Below are positions 1 through 8,124 of a stretch of 64,000 nucleotides of DNA, piece after piece (within the stretch, counting starts at the first letter, position 1; the number at the start of each line of letters is the position of its first letter). The translations under genes and the position numbers were made by a program. Under the pieces are notes generated by a model, which was not told the DNA's origin, did not search any database, and saw only the letters and a program-made list of their open reading frames with translations. Origin of the DNA: Streptomyces daqingensis (lineage in GTDB: Bacteria; Actinomycetota; Actinomycetes; Streptomycetales; Streptomycetaceae); contig NZ_BMMP01000023.1 of NCBI RefSeq assembly GCF_014645895.1, forward strand, positions 17,413-81,412, given 5' to 3'.

Positions 1-2
1 TG

Positions 3-452
3 TGCGGGGTTCCCGGCGGGGTCCGGCTGCTGACGCGCCTCATGCGCGTCCCCTGGTTCCGGAACAACCCGCGCGGATACGGCGGGATGAGCCTGCGCGG
101 CATCCCCGACGAGATCCTCGACGACTGGTTCGCTCCCGCCACCCAGAGCAGGGCCGTCCGCAGGGACTTCGCCAAGTTCGCCACGTCGGCGCCGAGGCGT
201 GCGACGTTGCTCGCCTGGAGTGAGCGGCTGCGGGAGTTCGAGCGTCCGGTACTCGTCGTCTGGGCGGCCGAGGACAGGCTGATGCCGCGCGACCACGGCC
301 GGCGCCTCGCGGAGCTCTACCCGCAGGGCCGGCTGGTCGAGATCGCCGACTCGTCCACCCTCGTCCCCGAGGACCAGCCCGAGCGGCTCGCTGAGGTGCT
401 CACCGACTTCCTGCTCCGGACCGGGGCGGCGCCGGTGCGGGACGCCGGCTGA
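3..452 (+). CDS. alpha/beta hydrolase, C-terminal part (gene starts before the window)
   Basis: The reading frame is open from base 3 with no start that fits a full enzyme, so the 5' part lies outside the window. The visible 149 residues are the C-terminal part of an alpha/beta-hydrolase fold protein: a cap-like segment, then VLVVWAAEDRLMP, which carries the usual acid residue after strand beta7, then the last strand and helix (ADSSTLVPEDQPERLAEVL). At the place of the usual catalytic His (DSGHFVP in most members) the sequence reads DSSTLVP. As I recall, many actinobacterial relatives also lack His here, so either the triad is altered or these are non-classical hydrolases. The substrate cannot be told. 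Confidence 0.75.
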   Translation, partial: CGVPGGVRLLTRLMRVPWFRNNPRGYGGMSLRGIPDEILDDWFAPATQSRAVRRDFAKFATSAPRRATLLAWSERLREFERPVLVVWAAEDRLMPRDHGRRLAELYPQGRLVEIADSSTLVPEDQPERLAEVLTDFLLRTGAAPVRDAG

Positions 453-512
453 GCCGGCGCGGGAGGACCGGGTTCTGACGCCCGTCGGCTTCCGCGGCGG
501 CGGCCGTACGCT

Positions 513-576
513 GGACGTCCTATGCGACGGACGTCCTATGCGACGGACGTCCTACGCGATGGACGATCCACGCGAC
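513..576. repeat. four-copy 16-bp tandem repeat ahead of the alkylation-repair gene
   Basis: The unit GGACGTCCTATGCGAC occurs twice exactly (513-528, 529-544), then with 2 changes (545-560) and about 3 changes (561-576). It ends directly before the GGGAGG ribosome site at 581-586. Each unit contains the 8-bp palindrome GGACGTCC or a decayed form of it. Sixteen bp is not a multiple of 3, and the spurious ATGs inside it change frame from copy to copy, so it is not coding. Confidence 0.85.
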
Positions 577-591
577 GGACGGGAGGCCGGG

Positions 592-1302
592 ATGCCCGAG
601 ACGACGCCGAGTCCGCGGACAGCGAGCCGGGCGGCGCCGGCCCCGACGCCGCTGGCCGAGGTGACGGCCGAGCTGGCCCGCCTCGACGATCCGAGGATCC
701 GCGCGGTCAACGAGAGGCACGGCGACGATCACGGCGTGAACCTCACCGAGCTGCGCGCCCTGGCGAAGAGGCTCCGTAAGCAGCAGGAACTCGCATGCGC
801 CCTCTGGGAGACGGGCGACGCCGCGGCGAGGCTGCTGGCGCTGCTGATCTGCCGCCCGAAGGCGTTCGGGCGTGACGAGCTGGACGTCATGCTGCGCGAG
901 GCGCGCACCCCCAAGGTGCAGGACTGGCTCGTGAACTACGTGGTGAAGAAGAGCCCGCACCCGGAGGAGCTGCGGCTGGCCTGGCGGGCCGATCCGGATC
1001 CGGCGGTCGCGAGTGCGGGCTGGGCGCTGACCACCGAACGCGTGGCGAAGAAACCCGAGGGCCTCGACCTCGCCGGGCTGCTCGACACCGTAGAGGCGGA
1101 GATGAAGGACGCCCCGGACCGGTTGCAGTGGGCGATGAACCACTGCCTGGCCCAGATCGGGATCGAGCACGCCGAGCACCGCGCCCGCGCGATCGCGATC
1201 GGCGAGCGCCTGGAAGTGCTGAAGGACTACCCGACGCCCCCGGGCTGCACGTCCCCGTTCGCGCCCACGTGGATCACCGAGATGGTGCGGCGGCGGGGCT
1301 AG
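592..1302 (+). CDS. DNA alkylation repair protein (AlkD-like HEAT-repeat family)
   Basis: 236 aa. The protein is a chain of short amphipathic helices (from about residue 20 to 225) with the layout of the DNA alkylation repair family (PF08713). That family uses HEAT-like repeats to wrap damaged DNA and excise alkylated purines. Typical pieces are the N-terminal NERHGDDHGVNLTELRALAK, the central RDELDVMLREARTPKVQDWL and WALTTERVAKKPEGLDLAGLL. The start at 592 is chosen because GGGAGG sits 5 bases upstream. Longer readings would translate the 16-bp repeat. It is a single gene with no operon partner. The family call is good, but actual glycosylase activity is inference since many members are uncharacterised. 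Confidence 0.7.
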   Translation: MPETTPSPRTASRAAPAPTPLAEVTAELARLDDPRIRAVNERHGDDHGVNLTELRALAKRLRKQQELACALWETGDAAARLLALLICRPKAFGRDELDVMLREARTPKVQDWLVNYVVKKSPHPEELRLAWRADPDPAVASAGWALTTERVAKKPEGLDLAGLLDTVEAEMKDAPDRLQWAMNHCLAQIGIEHAEHRARAIAIGERLEVLKDYPTPPGCTSPFAPTWITEMVRRRG

Positions 1303-2070
1303 GGCACGTCGGGAATCCCCGGACGGGGAGAGTCCGGACCGATCCGGGGACCGGACGTGCCGCGGCGGCGGACCGTTCGTGAACTGTCACGGAAGGGAAC
1401 GCGAACTGGTCCGCCGCCGGGTCTGTCCGACCTGCCCTTCCCTCAACAGGGAGGCAGGTCCGTCTTGTTGGTCCAGCCTCGTGAGCCGAGACGCGCCTCC
1501 GGCGGCGGAGGCGCCGCCGGACCCGAGGGCTGCGGAAGCCCTGAGACCGGACGTCCTCGCGCCGGAAGCCCTCGTGCTGCGGAGCCCCGGACCGAAGTTG
1601 CTCGTGCTGGACCGTGCTGGACAAGTCGTCGAATCCTATGCGCCGTCGCCTTCAGGCCGACGACCGGCGGGAGGAGTCGTCTGTGCGCGACCGGTGGAGG
1701 CTGCTCGCGCATCGCAGAGTGCGTCGCCGCTGTGGATAAAGAGGTGCACGTGTGAATTCAGCGGACAAGTGTCTCAGTTGCACCGAAAATCACACTTGCA
1801 TACGCTACCGGAGATGAGCCTCCGCGCAAGCCGCGGAGCGACGAAGCCGAGCACCAGGCGGCAGTGACGGTACGGGACCTCCGACGGAACGGTTCCCCCC
1901 GGCCCGTTCGCAGCGGAACCTCTCCCACCGGCTCCCCACCGCTCTCGCCGGCCCGCCCGTCTCCGCCGGCCTCCCACGAGCCCGGGGCGGCATACCCAGG
2001 CGGCCTCCTCAACGGGACCATACTGAGCGCCCGTACCTCCCGCCGCGTCCCCCATGAGTGAGGCCAGCCC
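1303..2070. other. 768-bp stretch without a convincing gene
   Basis: Open frames here (for example 1379-1867 and 1443-1712) are Arg/Pro/Ala-rich, overlap one another on both strands and match no family I know. Codon bias does not favour one frame. The stretch around 1730-1815 is clearly lower in GC and contains the promoter candidate listed separately, so most of it is probably untranslated leader and spacer. Confidence 0.5.
1778..1806 (+). promoter_or_regulatory. candidate sigma70/HrdB-type promoter
   Basis: TTGCAC (1778-1783) is separated by 17 bp from TACGCT (1801-1806), which fits the TTGACN-17-TANNNT pattern of the main Streptomyces sigma factor. It lies in a local AT-rich dip about 265 bp ahead of the flavoenzyme gene. 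If used, that gene would have a long leader. Confidence 0.45.
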
Positions 2071-3456
2071 ATGACCGACCGGATGTCCGCCGGCAGCATC
2101 GACGGTTCGCTGATCAGGCGCGGTGACGCCGAGTACGAGCGGGCCCGCGCGGATGCCGTCTGGAACGGGCTCAAGCCCGGCCGCTTCCCCGCGGAGATCG
2201 TGGTCGCCGCCACGGAGGACGACGTCCCCCGGGCGCTCGCCCGCGCCCGCGCGCAGGACCTGCGGGTCTCCGTCCGGTCGGGCGGCCACAACTGGTCCGG
2301 CACCCAACTCCGCGACGACGCCCTGCTGTTGGACCTCTCACGGCTCAACCGGTGCGTCGTCGATCCCGGTTCGGGAACGGCCCACGTCGGACCGGCGGTC
2401 ACGGGCCGTGTCCTCGCCTCCGCGCTGGAACCGCACGGACTCGCCCTCCCCTTCGGCCACTGCTCGACGGTCGCGCTGGGCGGGTTCCTGCTCAGCGGCG
2501 GACTTGGCTGGAACTCCCGTGCCTGGGGGCCCGCTTGCTCGTACGTCGAGGAGGTCGAGGCGGTCACCGCGGACGGCAGCCGCGTCGTCTGCAACGAGAG
2601 GGAGAATCCGGATCTGTTCTGGGCCGCCCGCGGCGCCGGACCGGGCTTCTTCGCCGTCGCCACCCGCTTCCGCCTGCGCTTCCGTCCGCATCCGGGCGCG
2701 ATCGTCACGACGTCGTTCACCTTTCCGCTGCCGGAGACGGAGCGCGTGGCCGCCTGGGCCGTGCCCACCGCACGGGCTCTGCCGCCGTCCGTGGAGACCT
2801 CGTTCGTGCTGTCGGCCCGCGAGCCGGCGGCCGCCACCCCGTCCGGCCCCGCCCCCGGGCTGACGCTGACGTCGACAGTCTTCGCCCGATCCGCGCAGGA
2901 GGGCGCTGACGTGCTGGCGCCCGTGACCGGCTGCCCGTTCGCCGACCGGGCGGTCACGCACCGGCCGCCGGAGCCGACGTCGTACGTCGCGCTGCACCAG
3001 GGCGCCGACGGCAAGTGGCCGGGAGAGCAGCGGTACGCGGTCGACACGCTGTGGTCCCCGGAGCCGTACGAGACCCAACTCGCCCGCGCCGCACGGGCGA
3101 TCGCCGAAGCGCCCTCAGGCGACTCGCTCGTGCTGGTGCCCTTCGAACCGGTCGGTCCCGGCCCGCAGGGCGGCGGAGACGCCATGGCCTTCTCGCCGCT
3201 GGGCGAGTCCTATCTGGCCGCCTTCGCGATCTGGGACGACCCGGCGCAGGACGAGGCCTGCACCCGCTGGCTGCGGCGTTCCATGGACGCCTTCGACCCG
3301 CGGGGGACCGGCAGCCACTACATCGCCGAGGCCGATCTCGCGGCGGGCACGTCCCGTTCGCGCCGCTCGTACGCGCCCGCCGGCTGGGAGCGGCTCAAGC
3401 GCCTCAAGGCCCACTGGGACCCGGCGAACCTGTTCCACTCCTACCTGGTGCCGTGA
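2071..3456 (+). CDS. FAD-binding oxidoreductase, berberine-bridge-enzyme type
   Basis: 461 aa. The N-terminal half is a PCMH-type FAD-binding domain (about 40-210) and the C-terminus ends in the BBE motif DPANLFHSYL. Two covalent FAD attachment residues appear to be present: His73 in RSGGHNWSG and Cys131 in FGHCSTVALGG, as in bicovalent BBE-like oxidases. Such enzymes oxidise alcohols, sugars or polyketide/alkaloid intermediates with O2. No export signal is seen. The ATG at 2071 is preceded by GAGTGAGG. The gene stands alone, and its stop codon forms part of a large hairpin shared with the convergent gene. The substrate is unknown. Confidence 0.85.
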   Translation: MTDRMSAGSIDGSLIRRGDAEYERARADAVWNGLKPGRFPAEIVVAATEDDVPRALARARAQDLRVSVRSGGHNWSGTQLRDDALLLDLSRLNRCVVDPGSGTAHVGPAVTGRVLASALEPHGLALPFGHCSTVALGGFLLSGGLGWNSRAWGPACSYVEEVEAVTADGSRVVCNERENPDLFWAARGAGPGFFAVATRFRLRFRPHPGAIVTTSFTFPLPETERVAAWAVPTARALPPSVETSFVLSAREPAAATPSGPAPGLTLTSTVFARSAQEGADVLAPVTGCPFADRAVTHRPPEPTSYVALHQGADGKWPGEQRYAVDTLWSPEPYETQLARAARAIAEAPSGDSLVLVPFEPVGPGPQGGGDAMAFSPLGESYLAAFAIWDDPAQDEACTRWLRRSMDAFDPRGTGSHYIAEADLAAGTSRSRRSYAPAGWERLKRLKAHWDPANLFHSYLVP

Positions 3457-3504
3457 CGCGGCCGTGCGGTGACCGCGTCGCCGCCACCGCACGGGCCGCG
3501 TCAC
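3453..3504. terminator. bidirectional hairpin between convergent genes
   Basis: GTGACGCGGCC plus GTGCGGTG on the left pair with CACCGCAC plus GGCCGCGTCAC on the right, giving 19 bp with one bulged G and a 13-nt loop. The hairpin contains the stop codons of both convergent genes and has no T-run, as is usual in Streptomyces. Confidence 0.75.
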
Positions 3505-4214
3505 TCCCGCGCCGCGGCGTTGATCTCCGGGCTGTGGAGCACCCGCTCCCCGCCGCCGCTCCCGCCGTCGCCGTCCGCGCGCCGGGCGACGGCGAGCATC
3601 GCCCGGCCGAGGTCCTCCGTCGTCGTCACCTGCTTCGGGACGAGCCGCCGCAGCACCGGGTAGAGCCAGGAGAGGGCCGCGTACAGCCGCCGGTAGCCCG
3701 GCGTCCTCGACGTCTCGCCGTTCACGGGGTGGATGTAGCCCGGCCGGAACATGTAGGCGCGGAGGGGCATCGCCAGCACCGCGTTCTCGGTACGGCCCTT
3801 CACCCGTGCCCACATCACCCTGCCGTTCCCGGTGCTGTCGGTGCCCGCGCCCGAGACGTAGACGAAGACCGGCCGCCGCTGCCCGTCGCCACCCCTGTTC
3901 CCGTCCCCGCCGCCGGTAAGGGCACGTGCCGCGGCGAGGGTCCAGTCGTAGGTGATCCGCCGGTACTCCTCCTCGCTCCGGCCCGCCGCCGAGACGCCCA
4001 GGCAGAAGAAGCACGCGTCGGCGTCCGCGAACTCGCCCGCGAGCGGCGAGAGATCGGAGAAGTCGGTGTGCACCGCCTCCCGCAACCGGGGGTGCCGCAT
4101 CTCCAGGGGTGTCCGTACGACGCAGAGGACGTCGGTCACCGCCTCGTCCTTCAGGCACTCGCGCAGGACGCCCTGGCCGATCATGCCGGAGGCGCCGAAC
4201 AGGACGATCCTCAC
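3501..4214 (-). CDS. NAD(P)-binding Rossmann protein (atypical SDR / epimerase-like)
   Basis: 237 aa. It begins VRIVLFGASGMIGQGVL, the glycine-rich dinucleotide-binding turn of atypical short-chain dehydrogenases. A Rossmann core with ADACFFCLGVSAAG and VYVSGAGTDS follows, resembling oxidoreductases of the Tat-interacting/HTATIP2-like group. The GTG start at 4214 overlaps the stop of the molybdenum subunit gene by 4 bp (GTGA), so it is the last gene of the pao-like operon and is translationally coupled to it. It might process the aldehyde or acid substrate of the operon or be an accessory protein. No function is proved. A longer open frame continues upstream, but only as a shadow of the neighbour. 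Confidence 0.75.
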   Translation of the reverse strand: MRIVLFGASGMIGQGVLRECLKDEAVTDVLCVVRTPLEMRHPRLREAVHTDFSDLSPLAGEFADADACFFCLGVSAAGRSEEEYRRITYDWTLAAARALTGGGDGNRGGDGQRRPVFVYVSGAGTDSTGNGRVMWARVKGRTENAVLAMPLRAYMFRPGYIHPVNGETSRTPGYRRLYAALSWLYPVLRRLVPKQVTTTEDLGRAMLAVARRADGDGGSGGGERVLHSPEINAAARE

Positions 4215-6481
4215 AGCAGTTTCTCCAGGGTCAGCGGCAGGTCGCGGAGGCGTCTGCCCGTCGCGTGGTGCAGGGCGTTCGCGACCGCTCCGGCCACACC
4301 GGTGATGCCGACCTCGCCGACGCCGACGATGCCCAGCGGCATGGTCGGGTCGGGGTCGTCGAGCCAGCTGACGTCGATGCGCGGGACGTCGGCGTGCACC
4401 GGGACGTGGTACTCCGACAGGCTCGGGTTCATGATCCGCCCCGTTCGCGGGTCGAGCAGCGTCTGCTCCGTGAGCGCCTGGCCGATGCCCATGACGATGC
4501 CGCCGCGCAGCTGGCTCGCCGCCGTCTTGGCGTTGACCACCCGGCCGACGTCGAAGACGGCCACCCAGCGCGTGACGCGCGCTTCGCCCGTGTCGGCGTC
4601 GACGCGCACCTCGCAGAAGTGCGCCCCGCACGCCGCCTTCATCCAGCGCCGCTGCTCCCGCAGGTACTTCGCGGTGAACCTGACCTGCCCGACCCGCTTG
4701 CCGACCCGCGTCTCCGAACCGACGACCGCCTCAGCGTGGTCCCGGCCCGTCCTGGCGAGGAGCTGCGCGTACGACTCGCCCTCACGCGGCGTCCCGATCG
4801 ACTTCTTCAGCTTCTCGCAGGCCTCCAGCAGGCTGCTCGCCACGCTGGCCGTCTGCGCCGATCCTCCGGCGCCCGGCCCGGTGGGCAGGCCCGAGTCGCC
4901 GTACTCGACGGTCACGGCCTCGAAGGGCACGCCGAGCGCGTCGGCGGCGATCTGCGACTGGGCGGTGGCGGTGCCCATGCCCATCTCGTGGAAGGCGCAG
5001 CGCACGAGGGCCCGTCCGCGGGCGTCCAGCCGTACGGTCACGTTGGCCGGCAGCTGCCAGGCCGGGTGGTACGCCGCCGCCGTTCCCCAGCCGACGAGCG
5101 AACTCCCCTCGCGCATGGACCGCGGCTCGAAGCTCCGCGCGGGCCAGCCGAAGAGCGAGGCGCCGTTCGCGAAGCACTCCGTCAACTGCCGGTGCGCGAA
5201 CGGCTTTCCGTCGATGGGGTTGCTGGACGGCTCGTTGCGCAGGCGCAGTTCGACGGGGTCGAGCCCCAGTTCGTAGGCGAGTTCGTCGACGGCCGCCTCC
5301 ATCGCGAACGATCCGATCGACTCCCCGGGGGCGCGCATGTTCGTCGTGCTGAGCGTGTCCAGACCGAGCGTGTACTGCCGATGGCGGATGTGCTCCGCGC
5401 CGTACATGTGCCGTGCGACGGACGTGATCTGCTCGGGCGCCCCGCCGACCTTGCCCATCGGGGCCGTGCTGGTGTGGATCAGCGCGGTCAAGCCTCCGTC
5501 CCGTTCCGCGCCGATGGCCACGCGCTGCACCGACGGCTGCCGCCCCCCGACGGACCGGTAGACACCCTCGCGGGTGAGCGCCGCCCGTACCGGACGTCCG
5601 GTCACGCGCGCGGCCAGAGCGGTGAGGATCGTGCCGGGCCACACCATCGACTTGCCGCCGAACCCGCCGCCCACGAACGGAGCGAGGACGCGCACGTCGC
5701 CGACGGGGACGTCGAACTTCGTTGCGAGCTGCGAACGGAGCCAGTGGATGTTCTGCGTCCCGTCGTGCACCGTCAGCCGGCCGCCGTCCCACACGGCCGT
5801 GGTGGCGTGCGGTTCGAGGGCGTTGTGATGGTGGCGGGGCGTGGTGAAGCGCAGGTCCACGGAGACCGGTGCGGCGGCGAGGGCCGCGTCGGCGTCGCCC
5901 TTCGTGCCGGACGCGTGCTGGATGACGCTGTTCCTCTGCGGTACGGCGTGGCGCTCCTCGGCGGCGAAGTCAGCGCTGTGAGGCAGGACTTCGTACGTCA
6001 CCGCGACCGACTCGGCGGCGTGCGCGGCGGTTTCGGGATCCTCTGCCACGACGACGGCGACGGGCTGGCCGTTCCAGTGCACTTCGGGCGTGTTGAGGTA
6101 GTCGACGGACGTCGCCGTCGCCATGCTCTCCATGCTGCGGATGGGGTTCGGCTTCGGCGACGGCTTCATCCGGGGCGCGTCGAGATGGGTGATCACCGCG
6201 ATCACGCCGGGAAGGGCGGACGCGGCCGCCGTGTCGATCGCGGTGATGCGGCCCCGCGTGACGGTGGCGTACGTGAACGCCGCCCACGCCAGGTCCTCGT
6301 AGGGGAACTCGGCCGCGTAGCGGGCCCTGCCGGTGACCTTCGCGGGCGCGTCGACCCGGTCGACGGCCCGGCCCACGGCGGCCGGGGCGGGCTCCGCCGG
6401 TACGCCGGCCGAGCGGGTGCCTGCGGGACCCGGATGCGTCCCGGGTTCCGCGTGCGTTCCAGGACTGTGCGGGCTGCTCAT
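4211..6481 (-). CDS. paoC: molybdenum-cofactor subunit of a xanthine dehydrogenase-family aldehyde oxidoreductase (PaoC/YagR-like)
   Basis: 756 aa. This is the large subunit that binds molybdopterin and carries out hydride-type oxidation of aldehydes or N-heterocycles with water-derived oxygen. Landmarks are ARYAAEFPYEDLAWA near the N-terminus, the cofactor loop APFVGGGFGGKS, EPHATTAVW, NMRAPGES, and the C-terminal GVGEVGITG, which carries the catalytic Glu of this family. ATG at 6481 overlaps the FAD-subunit stop (ATGA). The frame is open much further upstream, but that part is the neighbour in another frame. PaoC-like rather than xanthine dehydrogenase is inferred from the three-gene split and from the FeS-containing FAD subunit. 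Confidence 0.9.
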   Translation of the reverse strand: MSSPHSPGTHAEPGTHPGPAGTRSAGVPAEPAPAAVGRAVDRVDAPAKVTGRARYAAEFPYEDLAWAAFTYATVTRGRITAIDTAAASALPGVIAVITHLDAPRMKPSPKPNPIRSMESMATATSVDYLNTPEVHWNGQPVAVVVAEDPETAAHAAESVAVTYEVLPHSADFAAEERHAVPQRNSVIQHASGTKGDADAALAAAPVSVDLRFTTPRHHHNALEPHATTAVWDGGRLTVHDGTQNIHWLRSQLATKFDVPVGDVRVLAPFVGGGFGGKSMVWPGTILTALAARVTGRPVRAALTREGVYRSVGGRQPSVQRVAIGAERDGGLTALIHTSTAPMGKVGGAPEQITSVARHMYGAEHIRHRQYTLGLDTLSTTNMRAPGESIGSFAMEAAVDELAYELGLDPVELRLRNEPSSNPIDGKPFAHRQLTECFANGASLFGWPARSFEPRSMREGSSLVGWGTAAAYHPAWQLPANVTVRLDARGRALVRCAFHEMGMGTATAQSQIAADALGVPFEAVTVEYGDSGLPTGPGAGGSAQTASVASSLLEACEKLKKSIGTPREGESYAQLLARTGRDHAEAVVGSETRVGKRVGQVRFTAKYLREQRRWMKAACGAHFCEVRVDADTGEARVTRWVAVFDVGRVVNAKTAASQLRGGIVMGIGQALTEQTLLDPRTGRIMNPSLSEYHVPVHADVPRIDVSWLDDPDPTMPLGIVGVGEVGITGVAGAVANALHHATGRRLRDLPLTLEKLL

Positions 6482-7536
6482 GCTCCGCTCCCCTCGTCGG
6501 CGAGCCGGCGCAGGACGGCCACGACGGTGCGGCGCCCCAGCTCGATCTTGAACTCGTTTCCGGCGCGGGCGCCCTGCCCGTCCGCGTCCGCCGCACGGCG
6601 GCTGTCCGGCATTCCGGTCGGGGCGGACCGGCCCTCCGCGGCGGCGAACTCCGCGTCCGCCGCACGGCGGAAGGACTCCTCGACGGCGGGAGCGCCCCTC
6701 AGCAGCGCCTCGGCCTCGTGCGCCCGCCACGGCTTCGCCCCGACTCCGCCGAGAGCGAGCCGCACGTCCGCGACGGCGCCGTCCCGTACCTCCAGCGCCG
6801 CCGCGACCGACACCAGCGCGAAGGCGTACGAGGCCCGGTCGCGGACCTTCCGGTAGCGCGAGCGCGCCGCGAGCGGCAGCGGCGGCAGCTCGACCGCCGT
6901 GATCAGCTCGTCCCCGTCCAGCGCGGTCTCGATGTGCGGGGTGCCGCCCGGGAGCCGGTGCAGCTCCCCGAACGGCACCCGCCGCGTCCCGCGGACGCTC
7001 CGCACCTCGACGACCGCGTCGAGCGCGGCGAGCGCCACGCACATGTCGGACGGGTGCGCCGCGATGCACTCCCCGCTCGTGCCCAGCACCGCAGCCGAGC
7101 GGCTGAAGCCCTCCATCGCGTCGCAACCTGCGCCGGGCTCACGCTTGTTGCAGCGCGAGGCCGTGTCGTAGAAGTACGGGCAGCGGGTGCGCTGCAGCAG
7201 ATTCCCGCCGACCGTGGCCATGTTCCGCAGCTGTCCCGAAGCCCCGTTGAGCACGGCCTGGGCGAGCACGGGACAGCGGCTGCGGACCAACGGGTCAGCG
7301 GCGAGGCGGGAGTTGCGTACGAGGGCGCCGATGCGCAGGCCGCCGTCCGGCAGCTCCTCGATCCCGGTGAGCGGGAGCCTGCTGATGTCGACGACCGTAC
7401 GGGGACGTTCGACGCCCTCGCGCATCAGGTCGACGAGGTTGGTGCCGCCCCCGAGGAATCTCGCTCCCGGGTGCTCCGCGACGGCCTCGACGGCGGACTC
7501 CACGTCGCGGGCGCTGACATAGGCGAAGGGCCTCAC
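6478..7536 (-). CDS. paoB: FAD-binding subunit with extra 4Fe-4S motif (PaoB/YagS-like)
   Basis: 352 aa. The middle subunit passes electrons from the molybdenum and 2Fe-2S centres to FAD. The N-terminus RPFAYVSARDVESAV and FLGGGTNLVDLM are the CO-dehydrogenase-flavoprotein FAD fold. Residues 117-164 contain four cysteines, at 119, 129, 138 and 157 (RTRCPYFYD, RCNKREPGAGC, GECIAAHPSDM). This is the insert that holds an additional 4Fe-4S cluster in E. coli PaoB and is absent from plain xanthine dehydrogenase FAD subunits. GTG at 7536 overlaps the previous stop (GTGA). Confidence 0.9.
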   Translation of the reverse strand: MRPFAYVSARDVESAVEAVAEHPGARFLGGGTNLVDLMREGVERPRTVVDISRLPLTGIEELPDGGLRIGALVRNSRLAADPLVRSRCPVLAQAVLNGASGQLRNMATVGGNLLQRTRCPYFYDTASRCNKREPGAGCDAMEGFSRSAAVLGTSGECIAAHPSDMCVALAALDAVVEVRSVRGTRRVPFGELHRLPGGTPHIETALDGDELITAVELPPLPLAARSRYRKVRDRASYAFALVSVAAALEVRDGAVADVRLALGGVGAKPWRAHEAEALLRGAPAVEESFRRAADAEFAAAEGRSAPTGMPDSRRAADADGQGARAGNEFKIELGRRTVVAVLRRLADEGSGA

Positions 7537-8024
7537 GGTCCGGCCACCTCCCGGACGGCGTCGACGATCCCGTTGTACGCGCCGCAGCGGCACAGGTTGC
7601 CGCTCATGCGCTCGCGGATCTCGTCGTCCGTCAACTCGGCTCCGTCGCCGTCGAGTTCCTCTGTCACGGCGCTCGGCGCCCCGGCCTTGTGCTCGGCGAG
7701 CATGCCGATCGCCGAGCAGATCTGGCCGGGCGTGCAGTAGCCGCACTGGAAGCCGTCGTGCTCGGTGAAGGCCGCCTGCAGCGGATGGTCGACGCCTTCG
7801 ATGGTGGTGATCTCGCGTCCGTCGTACTGGACGGCGAGGGCGAGGCAGGAGCAGATGCGCTCCCCGTCCGCCAGCACGGTGCAGGCACCGCACGCGCCCT
7901 GGTCGCAGCCCTTCTTCGTCCCCGTCATCCCGAGCCGCTCGCGCAGTGCGTCGAGCAGGCTGACCTGGGGTTCTACGTCGATCTCGCGGGCGGTTCCGTT
8001 GACCCGCAGGCGCACTTCAACCAT
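7533..8024 (-). CDS. paoA: 2Fe-2S subunit of the molybdenum hydroxylase (PaoA/YagT-like)
   Basis: 163 aa. It holds two 2Fe-2S clusters: plant-ferredoxin-type ligands Cys40, 45, 48 and 60 (KKGCDQGACGACTV, ICSC) and the helical-domain ligands Cys94, 97, 145 and 147 (QCGYC, LCRCG). E. coli PaoA has a Tat signal. None is present here, so this complex is probably cytoplasmic. It is the first gene of a leftward four-gene operon (2Fe-2S, FAD, Mo, Rossmann protein) joined by three 4-bp overlaps. GGAGG lies about 8 bases before the ATG. Transcription should start in the 100-bp gap to the divergent TetR gene. Confidence 0.92.
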   Translation of the reverse strand: MVEVRLRVNGTAREIDVEPQVSLLDALRERLGMTGTKKGCDQGACGACTVLADGERICSCLALAVQYDGREITTIEGVDHPLQAAFTEHDGFQCGYCTPGQICSAIGMLAEHKAGAPSAVTEELDGDGAELTDDEIRERMSGNLCRCGAYNGIVDAVREVAGP

Positions 8025-8063
8025 GGCGTCCTCCTGTGTGGCGCAGTGGAAGGACAGTAACAG

Positions 8064-8099
8064 AACAGCGTTCTTTTATTAAAGAAACAGTGGTCTTTT
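8064..8099. promoter_or_regulatory. probable TetR operator between the divergent genes
   Basis: An AT-rich patch has the palindrome TTCTTTTATTAAAGAA (8071-8086, 6-bp arms). It also has a direct repeat, AACAGCGTTCTTTT (8064-8077) and AACAGTGGTCTTTT (8086-8099), with a 22-bp period, about two helical turns. It overlaps the expected promoters of both paoA and the TetR gene. Confidence 0.6.
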
Positions 8100-8124
8100 A
8101 CAGGGCTCGTATGCTGGCAGCGTC

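Noticed and set aside
1379..1867. A 162-codon + strand open frame
   Set aside because: Ser/Arg/Pro-rich, overlapped by equal-length frames on both strands, poor codon bias towards its end and no ribosome site.
1814..1867. A 17-codon leader peptide (MSLRASRGATKPSTRRQ) upstream of the flavoenzyme
   Set aside because: The GGAG is too close to the ATG and no run of regulatory codons or attenuator hairpin is seen.
3015..6856. Long + strand open frames opposite the pao-like operon
   Set aside because: Arg/Pro-rich shadows of the - strand genes; the - strand has full molybdenum hydroxylase motifs.
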